Source of the DNA: Neorhizobium huautlense
GTDB taxonomy: Bacteria; Pseudomonadota; Alphaproteobacteria; Rhizobiales; Rhizobiaceae
Length of the DNA stretch: 64,000 nt
Reading direction: 5' to 3'
Assembly (NCBI RefSeq): GCF_002968575.1
Contig: NZ_PVBM01000017.1
Coordinates: 62,001 to 126,000, forward strand
Numbering within the stretch: the stretch's first letter is position 1; the number at the start of each line of letters is the position of its first letter. The notes under the pieces are model-generated. The model was not told the DNA's origin, made no database searches, and was given only the letters and a program-made list of their open reading frames with translations. Positions 8,273 to 15,419 of this stretch are shown here, piece by piece. The translations under genes were made by a program, and so were the position numbers.

Positions 8273-8575
8273 ATGGCCGACCGCATCGTTGTCTACTGGC
8301 GGGACATTCCGGCGCAGGTGATCGTCAAGAAGGGCAGGCAAACCGCCAAGCGGGAGCTGTCGCTGCGCTTTACCGAGGCGATCGACATGTGCGCCATGCG
8401 GACGGGCGCATCGGAGACGGACGATTACCTTGCCGAGTGGCGAAAGGCGAAGCCCTTTCCCGTATCAGACGATCTGGAAGCCGAAGCAGATAAGGCCGCC
8501 GCCGATCTGGAGGCCGCTTACGACAAGGACAGGCTTGTCGCCCTGGTGAAGGCCGGCGGTCGCGAAGCGGCCTGA
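8273..8575 (+). CDS. Virulence-factor family small protein (PF13769-like)
   Basis: 100 aa from ATG 8273, which has a textbook GGAGGAA seven bases ahead; the longer frame from 8213 lacks one. The first half (RIVVYWRDIPAQVIVKKG) matches the small family named virulence factor, whose name says little about function. The second half is strongly acidic and helical (DDLEAEADKAAADLEAAY). It lies between the formyltransferase-like and MtrH-like genes, about 50 bases from the next start. It may be an accessory or docking subunit for the methyl-transfer proteins; this is inference from position and charge. Confidence 0.8.
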   Translation: MADRIVVYWRDIPAQVIVKKGRQTAKRELSLRFTEAIDMCAMRTGASETDDYLAEWRKAKPFPVSDDLEAEADKAAADLEAAYDKDRLVALVKAGGREAA

Positions 8576-8628
8576 CACTCAAGCACTGACATCAATCGGC
8601 GCCTATGACCATGCGCCTGGAGGAACAT

Positions 8629-9591
8629 ATGACACGTACCATCGTCGCGTCCGCAACCCGGGAAATCGTGATCGGCTTCGACCAGCCCTTCTGCGTGATC
8701 GGCGAACGCATCAACCCGACCGGACGCAAGAAACTGGCGGCCGAGATGATCGAAGGCAACTTCGACACGGTCATCAAGGACGCATTGGAGCAAGTCGCAG
8801 CCGGCGCCACGATGCTCGACGTCAACGCCGGCGTGACGGCGGTCAACCCGAACGAGACCGAGCCGCCGCTTCTCGTCCGGACGATGGAGATCGTCCAGGG
8901 CCTGGTGGATGTCCCGCTTTCGATCGACAGTTCCGTAACCGCCGCGATCGAGGCGGCGCTGAAGGTGGCAAAGGGCCGTCCGCTCGTCAATTCAGTAACG
9001 GGCGAGGAGGAGAAGCTGGAGGCCATCCTGCCGCTCTGCAAGAAATACGACGTGCCGGTGGTGGCGATCTCGAACGACGAGACCGGCATCTCCATGGATC
9101 CGGATGTGCGCTTTGCCGTGGCCAAGAAGATCGTCGAACGCGCGGCGGACTACGGCATCAAGGCGCATGACATTGTTGTCGATCCGCTCGTGATGCCGAT
9201 CGGAGCTTTGGGTTCGGCCGGATTGCAGGTTTTCGCGCTCCTCAGACGCCTGCGTGAGGAGCTGAAGGTCAATACGACCTGCGGGCTTTCCAACATCTCC
9301 TTCGGACTGCCGCACCGCCACGGCATCAATGCCGGTTTCATCCCTATGGTGATCGGCGCCGGCATGACCTCCGCCATCATGAACCCCTGCCGGCCGCAGG
9401 AAATGGAAGCCGTCCGCGCCGCCAACGTTTTGAACGGCACCGATCAGAACTGCGGCAACTGGATCATGACTTATCGAGACTACAAGCCAGCTGAGGCCGG
9501 AGCTGCCGCGACCGCTGCCCCGGCATCGGCGGCTGGGGGGCGTCGCGGCGGTCGCGCCGCCCGGGCTGGCGCCGCCGCCAGAATGGAGTAG
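8629..9591 (+). CDS. Methyltetrahydrofolate:corrinoid methyltransferase (MtrH/MtgA-like)
   Basis: 320 aa. The pterin-binding (DHPS-like) TIM-barrel domain starts with FCVIGERINPTGRKKL and includes MLDVNAG, LSIDSS and NSVTGEEEKL. It should carry the methyl group from methyl-Co(III) on the corrinoid protein to tetrahydrofolate, giving methyl-THF. ATG 8629 was chosen over 8605 and 8611 because TGGAGGAA precedes it. The barrel ends near residue 285; residues 287-320 form an added Ala/Gly/Arg-rich tail (AAGGRRGGRAARAG). It lies 31 bases before the corrinoid activator gene, almost surely in one operon. Confidence 0.9.
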   Translation: MTRTIVASATREIVIGFDQPFCVIGERINPTGRKKLAAEMIEGNFDTVIKDALEQVAAGATMLDVNAGVTAVNPNETEPPLLVRTMEIVQGLVDVPLSIDSSVTAAIEAALKVAKGRPLVNSVTGEEEKLEAILPLCKKYDVPVVAISNDETGISMDPDVRFAVAKKIVERAADYGIKAHDIVVDPLVMPIGALGSAGLQVFALLRRLREELKVNTTCGLSNISFGLPHRHGINAGFIPMVIGAGMTSAIMNPCRPQEMEAVRAANVLNGTDQNCGNWIMTYRDYKPAEAGAAATAAPASAAGGRRGGRAARAGAAARME

Positions 9592-9622
9592 AACGCGCCT
9601 TCAAACGCGCGAGCCTAAGAGA

Positions 9623-11659
9623 ATGAACGATACCTCGAACCACCCCCTCGTCCTTTTCATGCCGTCCGGCAAACGCGGCCGTTTCCCGGTGGGGACGCCC
9701 GTGCTCGAGGCTGCGCGCCAGCTCGGCGTTTATGTGGAGAGCGTCTGCGGCGGGCGGGCGACATGCGGCCGCTGTCAGGTATCGGTGCAGGAAGGCCATT
9801 TCGCCAAACACGGCATCAGGTCCTCCGAGGACCACCTCTCGCCGATCGGGCCTAAGGAAGAGCGCTACGACCGCGTACGTAGCTTGCCGGAAGGACGCCG
9901 GCTTTCCTGCTCCGCCCAGATTCTGGGCGATCTCGTCATCGACGTGCCGCAGGATACGGTCATCAACGCGCAGGTGGTCCGCAAGGCCGCCGACGAGCGT
10001 GTGTTCGACCGCAATCCGGCAGTTCGCATGTGTTACGTCGAAGTCGAAGAGCCGGATATGGAAAAGCCGCTCGGCGATCTCGATCGGCTCAAGGCAGCAC
10101 TCTCCGCCGAATGGCATGTCGACGATCTCGATGTCGATTTTCACCTGATTCCCCAAGTTCAAGCGATCCTGCGCAAGGGAGAGTGGAAGGCGACGGCCGC
10201 AATTCACAAGGACCGCGACGACGACCGTCCGCGCCTGATCGCCCTTTATCCCGGCCTGAAGAACGAAGCCTACGGCATCGCCTGCGACATAGGCTCGACG
10301 ACCATCGCCATGCATCTTTCCTCGCTGCTGTCAGGACGGACGGTCGCTTCCGCCGGTACGTCCAATCCGCAGATCCGCTTCGGTGAGGATTTGATGAGCC
10401 GCGTCTCCTATATCATGATGAACCCCGACGGCCTGGACGCAATGACGGCTGCCGTGCGTGAAGCGCTGAACGGGCTGATCGACAAGGTATGCGCAGATGG
10501 TGGCGTGTCGCGCGAGGATATTCTCGATTGCGTCTTCGTCGGCAACCCGATCATGCACCACCTTTTCCTCGGTATCGACCCCACCGAGCTCGGGGGGGCG
10601 CCTTTTGCACTTGCCGTCTCTGGCGCAGTTCAGGTGAAGGCGAGCGAGATCGGCTTGCCGATGAACAAGGGTACGCGGACCTACTTGCTGCCCTGCATCG
10701 CCGGCCATGTGGGTGCCGATGCCGCCGCCGCGACACTATCGGAAGGTCCGCACCGGCAAAACGAAATGATGCTGATGGTCGATATCGGCACCAATGCCGA
10801 AATCGTGCTCGGCAATTCTTCCCGCGTTGTCGCCGCCTCCTCTCCCACCGGCCCCGCCTTCGAGGGCGCCGAGATTTCATCGGGCCAGCGTGCCGCGCCC
10901 GGAGCGATCGAGCGCGTCCGCATCGATCCCGTAACGCTGGAGCCGCGCTTCCGCGTGATCGGCGTCGAGCAATGGTCCGACGAGCCGGGTTTCGCCGAAG
11001 CGGTCGCAGCCAGCGGCGTGACCGGCATCTGCGGTTCGGGCATTATTGAAGTGGTCGCGGAAATGTTTCTCGCCGGCATAATCTCCGAGGACGGCGTCGT
11101 GGACGGGTCATTGAGCTCGCGATCGTCGCGTATTCTACAGAACCAGCGCACCTACTCCTATCTGCTGCACGAGGGGGAACCTCGGATCACCGTCACGCAG
11201 AACGATGTGCGCGCCATCCAGCTCGCCAAGGCGGCTCTTTATGCCGGCGTGAAGCTATTGATGGACAAGCAGGGCATTGCCCATGTCGACCGCATCGGCC
11301 TCGCAGGCGCCTTCGGCACGTTCATCGATCCCAAATATGCAATGGTGCTGGGCCTTATTCCGGATTGCGATCTGTCCAGGGTAAAAGCGGTCGGCAACGC
11401 AGCAGGCACAGGTGCCCGCATGTGCCTGTTGAACCGCAGTTATCGACGTGAGATTGAGGAAACCGTCAGGAAGATCGAAAAGATCGAGACGGCTCTGGAG
11501 ACAAAGTTTCAGGACCACTTCGTCGCCGCCATGGCGCTGCCGAACAAAGTGGACGACTTCCCTCAGTTGAGCTCTGTCGTGACCCTGCCGGAGCGGAGGA
11601 TGTCGGAAGCCGCCACGGGTGGTGATGGCGGCGGCCGCCGCAGACGGCGGCGGGATTAA
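9623..11659 (+). CDS. RamA/RACo-type reductive activator of corrinoid proteins
   Basis: 678 aa. An N-terminal 2Fe-2S ferredoxin domain holds Cys42, Cys48, Cys51 (VCGGRATCGRC) and Cys96, as in the acetogen activator RACo rather than methanogen RamA, whose clusters are C-terminal. A linker is followed by an ASKHA ATPase fold (DUF4445): CDIGSTTIAMHL, VDIGTNAEIVLG and LAGAFGTFID. It uses ATP to return inactive Co(II) corrinoid to Co(I), which oxidises readily in aerobes. The last ~16 residues are a Gly/Arg tail with six consecutive Arg. It is the last gene of the plus-strand row and converges on a LysR gene. Confidence 0.92.
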   Translation: MNDTSNHPLVLFMPSGKRGRFPVGTPVLEAARQLGVYVESVCGGRATCGRCQVSVQEGHFAKHGIRSSEDHLSPIGPKEERYDRVRSLPEGRRLSCSAQILGDLVIDVPQDTVINAQVVRKAADERVFDRNPAVRMCYVEVEEPDMEKPLGDLDRLKAALSAEWHVDDLDVDFHLIPQVQAILRKGEWKATAAIHKDRDDDRPRLIALYPGLKNEAYGIACDIGSTTIAMHLSSLLSGRTVASAGTSNPQIRFGEDLMSRVSYIMMNPDGLDAMTAAVREALNGLIDKVCADGGVSREDILDCVFVGNPIMHHLFLGIDPTELGGAPFALAVSGAVQVKASEIGLPMNKGTRTYLLPCIAGHVGADAAAATLSEGPHRQNEMMLMVDIGTNAEIVLGNSSRVVAASSPTGPAFEGAEISSGQRAAPGAIERVRIDPVTLEPRFRVIGVEQWSDEPGFAEAVAASGVTGICGSGIIEVVAEMFLAGIISEDGVVDGSLSSRSSRILQNQRTYSYLLHEGEPRITVTQNDVRAIQLAKAALYAGVKLLMDKQGIAHVDRIGLAGAFGTFIDPKYAMVLGLIPDCDLSRVKAVGNAAGTGARMCLLNRSYRREIEETVRKIEKIETALETKFQDHFVAAMALPNKVDDFPQLSSVVTLPERRMSEAATGGDGGGRRRRRRD

Positions 11660-11672
11660 AGACCAACCGGTG

Positions 11673-11700
11673 AGGCAATCGATCCGAGGATCGGTTGCCT
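11673..11700. terminator. Inverted repeat between convergent genes
   Basis: AGGCAATCGATC (11673-11684) pairs with GATCGGTTGCCT (11689-11700) over 12 positions with one G-T wobble and a four-base loop. It sits between the convergent activator and LysR genes, so it probably ends one or both transcripts, although no T-run follows on the plus side. Confidence 0.5.
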
Positions 11701-11733
11701 GTCCAATGGAGAGCCGCCCGCCACGGGCAATTT

Positions 11734-12630
11734 CTACGCCGCGGCGGCGACCATCGCGCCAAACGCCTCGCGGATGCTCTCCGCGACGGCCTTGCCAGGG
11801 ATCGACAATTGCGGCGCGGTAAGAAGCCGTATGTCGAAGCTGATCAGCTCCGGCAACCCCTCCTTGGGTCCGAGCACCTGCATGTCGTCCGTGACGTAGG
11901 ACCGCGGGAAAGGTGCGACGGCAAGGTCGGAGAGCACCGCTGCCCGTTGCGCCATCGTGTGGGCGCTGGCATAGGCGATCCGGTAGCTTCGCTTATGTCT
12001 CTCAAGCTGTGTGATTGCATCCTGCCGCCACACGCAACCGTCCTCCCACACGGAGATGGGCAGCGGATCGCGCAGATAGGCCGTACCGCATTTTGCCCCC
12101 GCCCAGACGAGCTTTTCAGTATAGAGCACCTCACCGCCGGTCGGAAAAGGCCGTGTCGCGCAATTGATGAGCGCGAGATCAAGCCGCTGTTCGTCCATGC
12201 GTTTGCGCAGAAGAATACTCTGATCCACCGTGACGTCGACCATGATGCCCGGAAAGCTCTCGCCGAAATCCTTGAGCACCTTCGGCAGGAGCCTCTCGCC
12301 GACATCATCGGGAGCCCCGAGCCGTACAACCCCTGAAAGTTCGGGCATGACGAAGCGAGAAACCGCTTCATTGGAAAGCGCCAGCATGCGCCGTGCATAG
12401 GAAAGCAGCATTTCGCCGTGCTGGGTCAGCGTTACTGAACGCGCATCACGCAGGAAGAGCGTCGTCTTCAACTGCTCTTCCAGCTTCTTGATCTGCATGG
12501 AAACGGCGGATGGCGTTCGCAGCACTGCATCCGCGGCGGTCGAGAAATTGCCAGTCTCCGCGATCGCGACGAATGTACGCAAAACATCATTGTCGAGCAC
12601 CGGGAGCGGCGGACGGAACGGGACGGTCAT
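11734..12630 (-). CDS. LysR family transcriptional regulator
   Basis: 298 aa from ATG 12630, supported by GGAG 9-12 bases ahead; an ATG four codons upstream has no such site. The winged helix-turn-helix covers about residues 8-68 (LRTFVAIAETGNFSTAADAVL, split by family spacing), and the effector-binding domain the rest. It is divergent from the DUF1127 gene at 12842, a common arrangement in rhizobia, and that gene is the likeliest target along with lysR itself. The 211 bases between them hold no palindrome strong enough to name as the operator. Confidence 0.88.
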   Translation of the reverse strand: MTVPFRPPLPVLDNDVLRTFVAIAETGNFSTAADAVLRTPSAVSMQIKKLEEQLKTTLFLRDARSVTLTQHGEMLLSYARRMLALSNEAVSRFVMPELSGVVRLGAPDDVGERLLPKVLKDFGESFPGIMVDVTVDQSILLRKRMDEQRLDLALINCATRPFPTGGEVLYTEKLVWAGAKCGTAYLRDPLPISVWEDGCVWRQDAITQLERHKRSYRIAYASAHTMAQRAAVLSDLAVAPFPRSYVTDDMQVLGPKEGLPELISFDIRLLTAPQLSIPGKAVAESIREAFGAMVAAAA

Positions 12631-12841
12631 GAGATGCTCCATCAAAAAATCTGAACTTAAACACCATATCATTTCGTTTGATTGAATGTCAAACCCGGCG
12701 CATAGTCCACACCATCGGAAGCAAGCGTCAATTCCCAACAGAATTTCATGAGACGCATCACATGCATCCGATTGATTGATGGATCGGCGGCGCTCATTCT
12801 CCCAGTCAAGCACCGCCTGCAATGACCCAAGGAGAACTGTT

Positions 12842-13048
12842 ATGACTATGATCACCTATCAGGAGAGCGACGGCTCCCGGTTTCGGCCGTCATCGTTCGT
12901 CTCGTTCGTCCGCCCTGCCCTACGTCTCACTGTAAGACTTCGGGATGAGTGGCAGCGTCGCAAGACGGAGAAGATGCTGGAAGGCCTTCCCGCAGAAATC
13001 CGCAAAGACATCGGATGGCCGACGACCAATGCCGCACCGCGTAGATAA
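12842..13048 (+). CDS. DUF1127 family small protein
   Basis: 68 aa with AAGGAG before ATG 12842. The C-terminal part has the DUF1127 pattern: an amphipathic Arg-rich helix (RDEWQRRKTEKMLEGLP) then EIRKDIGWP. Small DUF1127 proteins are typical of alphaproteobacteria, and some affect RNA turnover or phosphate and carbon metabolism, but this member has no assigned role. It is divergent from the LysR gene and is followed by a strong hairpin at 13058-13094. Confidence 0.85.
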   Translation: MTMITYQESDGSRFRPSSFVSFVRPALRLTVRLRDEWQRRKTEKMLEGLPAEIRKDIGWPTTNAAPRR

Positions 13049-13057
13049 CTCACCGAA

Positions 13058-13094
13058 CACATGGCCTGCATGTTAAAAGGATGCGGGCCATGTG
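13058..13094 (+). terminator. Strong hairpin after the DUF1127 gene
   Basis: CACATGGCCTGCAT (13058-13071) pairs with ATGCGGGCCATGTG (13081-13094): 14 pairs with one wobble and a nine-base loop. It begins nine bases after the stop codon. A T-run comes only about 25 bases later, so it may stabilise the 3' end or act as a site for an RNA-binding protein rather than be a simple terminator. Confidence 0.5.
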
Positions 13095-13139
13095 ATATCG
13101 TGTGTTCCGTGGATGCGATTTTTTAGATATGTTGAAAGC

Positions 13140-13222
13140 TGCGACACCCCAATGTCGCAAAAATTTTATTCCCTCGTCGTCAAAAGCCCTTCTCCCCTCC
13201 ATTTTTCCATGCCAATGTCGCT
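13140..13222. promoter_or_regulatory. TGTCGCA-type sites before the AraC gene
   Basis: TGCGACA (13140-13146) and TGTCGCA (13153-13159) form an inverted repeat with a six-base gap; AATGTCGCT follows at 13214-13222. Together they look like operator half-sites for autoregulation of the AraC-type gene starting at 13275. The repeated AATGTCG core also occurs before the dehydrogenase gene. Confidence 0.45.
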
Positions 13223-13274
13223 TTTGAATTAGAGGCAGGCCGCGATGTACGGCCACGGCAAGGGGAATGATCGC

Positions 13275-14303
13275 ATGGACATATCCAGCAAATACCCGGC
13301 GAAGAAGCGTTCCCTCGTCTTCTTTCTGGTGCCGAACTTCACCATGCTGCCTTTCGCGGCAGCAGTCGAGACCCTGAGAATCGCCAACCGGATGCTGGGT
13401 TATCCCGCCTACACCTGGCGTCTCTGTTCCGCCGACGGTGAAAAGGTGCAGTCCTCGAGCGGCATAGAACTCGAGGTCAACTCATCGCTTGCCGATGAGC
13501 GGCGCTACCTTTCCGGTGAAAACCGGCCGAACATGGTCATTGTCTGCTCCGGCGTCTATGTCGAAGAATTCCAGAACAAGTCCGTGAATGCCTGGCTGCG
13601 GGAGACTTACAATCGCGGCATTGCGGTCGGCAGCCTTTGCACCGGCGCCCATGTTCTTGCTCAGGCCGGACTGCTGAACGGCAAGCGCTGCGCCATCCAC
13701 TGGGAAAACCTGCCCGGTTTTGCCGAAGCCTTTCCGCAGGCGGAGGTTTACGCCGACCTCTACGAAGTCGACTCCAACCTCTATACCTGCGCAGGCGGCA
13801 CGGCGTCGCTGGACATGATGCTGAACCTGATCGGCCAGGATTTCGGCGAAAATCTCGTCAACCGGGTCTGCGAGCAGCAATTGACCGATCGGGTGCGCAA
13901 TCCGCACGACCGTCAGCGCCTGCCATTGCGGGCTCGCCTGGGCGTCCAGAACGCCAAGGTGTTATCGATCATCGAACTGATGGAAAACAATCTCTCGGAA
14001 CCACTGTCGCTCGTGGAAATCGCAGAGGACGCCGGATTGTCCCGACGGCAGATCGAACGGCTGTTCCGCCAGGAAATGGGCCGTTCTCCCGCACGCTACT
14101 ATTTGGAAATCCGCCTCGACCGGGCCCGGCATCTGCTCGTTCAGTCATCGATGCCGGTCGTTGAGGTGGCCGTCGCCTGCGGCTTCGTTTCAGCGTCGCA
14201 TTTCTCCAAATGCTACCGCGAGGTCTACAATCGCTCGCCGCAACAGGAACGGGCTGAGCGCAAGCTCAACATGAACACTTCCCGCACCGGCGTCGTGGTC
14301 TGA
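13275..14303 (+). CDS. GlxA-type AraC family regulator, GbdR-like
   Basis: 342 aa. The N-terminal part is a DJ-1/PfpI-like (GATase-1) domain without obvious catalytic function (FFLVPNFTMLPFAAAVETLR, split by family layout) with SLCTGAHVLAQAGLL near the nucleophile position. The C-terminal ~100 residues hold two AraC helix-turn-helix motifs (LVEIAEDAGLSRRQIERLF and VAVACGFVSASHFSKCYR). This architecture is that of GbdR/CdhR, which activate betaine and carnitine catabolism. Position between the corrinoid cluster and a dimethylglycine/sarcosine-type dehydrogenase makes quaternary-amine control likely. ATG 13275 fits AGGGGAA; GTG/ATG codons upstream from 13245 are possible. Confidence 0.85.
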   Translation: MDISSKYPAKKRSLVFFLVPNFTMLPFAAAVETLRIANRMLGYPAYTWRLCSADGEKVQSSSGIELEVNSSLADERRYLSGENRPNMVIVCSGVYVEEFQNKSVNAWLRETYNRGIAVGSLCTGAHVLAQAGLLNGKRCAIHWENLPGFAEAFPQAEVYADLYEVDSNLYTCAGGTASLDMMLNLIGQDFGENLVNRVCEQQLTDRVRNPHDRQRLPLRARLGVQNAKVLSIIELMENNLSEPLSLVEIAEDAGLSRRQIERLFRQEMGRSPARYYLEIRLDRARHLLVQSSMPVVEVAVACGFVSASHFSKCYREVYNRSPQQERAERKLNMNTSRTGVVV

Positions 14304-14410
14304 ACCCGAAAAACGGATCAGCCCCGAATGGTGCTGCCTTTCATAACTACGCCGGGCCTCCTTTTGGGAGGCGCCGGCGCAGAAGCTGGCACATTGGCCG
14401 TCTTGGGGCT

Positions 14411-15262
14411 TCAGGCGACGCTTTTGACGGCCGCCGTCTCCTTCAGCTTTGCCTGCATCGAACGTATCTGAACCAGCGTGTCCAGGTTCTGGTTGACGCG
14501 GCAGTAGAACTCCTCGTCGATGAAGGGGCGCAGCATGAAATCATTGCCGCCTGCCTTCAAAAAGCGAGCGGACAACAGCCGGTTCGAGGAGGACGAGACC
14601 CCGATGATTCGCAACTCATGTGACCCGCGCACCGAACGTATCCGACGCGTCAGTTCGAAACCGTCGATATCAGGCATGTTGTAGTCCGTTACCAACAGAC
14701 CGATGTCAGGGTTCTTCTTGAGAATTTCCAGTGCCTTGGCGCCGTTTTCTGCGAGGCTGACACGAAAATTGTAGCGCTTGAGGCGGCTGGAAAGCAACGC
14801 TCGCGCTGTGGGACTGTCATCGACGATCAGCACATGATGGCGGTGATTGGTGAGGAAGCGGCAGACCGATTCAGCCAGCATTTCCACGGCGAAGACATTG
14901 TCCTTGAGGATATAGTCGACGATGTCCTTGGACAGCAGCTTGTCCCTCGTGTCTTCATGGAATGTCCCGGTGAAGACGATCGTCGGGATCGAGAGGTCGA
15001 TCAGATATTCCAGCGCCTCCCCGTTCTCCGCACCCGGCAGATTTATATTGGAGATCGCCAGCGTGACCGGCTCGCCGGATTGATCATAGGCAAGCTGCAA
15101 TTCTTCGAAATTGCGGCAAATTTCGACCTCAATGCCAAACAGCTCCTTGAGCCGCGTGCCGATCATCGAAGTAAAGACATTGGAATCCTCCGCAACCAGG
15201 ATGCGGGAATTTGCCAGTGACTGGCCGGAATACTGCATCCCGGAAATGCCGAGGAATGTCAT
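14411..15262 (-). CDS. Double-receiver response regulator without output domain
   Basis: 283 aa with two receiver domains and no effector. Receiver 1 (about 18-140) has an acidic pair at 25-26 and Lys120, but the phosphoacceptor position is Asn72 in ISNINLPG. Receiver 2 (about 143-265) has Asp148/149 and phosphoacceptor Asp193 in VTDYNMPD, but the usual Lys-Pro is Arg245-Pro246. AAGGGG precedes ATG 15262. Such stand-alone double receivers act by protein contact, for example in chemotaxis, phosphorelay or secretion control. The gene stands alone between the AraC gene (convergent) and the dehydrogenase. Confidence 0.85.
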   Translation of the reverse strand: MTFLGISGMQYSGQSLANSRILVAEDSNVFTSMIGTRLKELFGIEVEICRNFEELQLAYDQSGEPVTLAISNINLPGAENGEALEYLIDLSIPTIVFTGTFHEDTRDKLLSKDIVDYILKDNVFAVEMLAESVCRFLTNHRHHVLIVDDSPTARALLSSRLKRYNFRVSLAENGAKALEILKKNPDIGLLVTDYNMPDIDGFELTRRIRSVRGSHELRIIGVSSSSNRLLSARFLKAGGNDFMLRPFIDEEFYCRVNQNLDTLVQIRSMQAKLKETAAVKSVA

Positions 15263-15419
15263 AAAGCCCCTTATCAGTAAGTACTGTCCCCTCTTGGAAC
15301 ACTCTTACTGTCAACGGTTTGCAGAACCGTTAATCCCGGCAACCAGGACCGCTTCAAAATGGAACGGGCGACTTAAGAGCCGCCCGCCAACGTCAAGAAA
15401 GCTGTTTCAGCCCGTTGTT

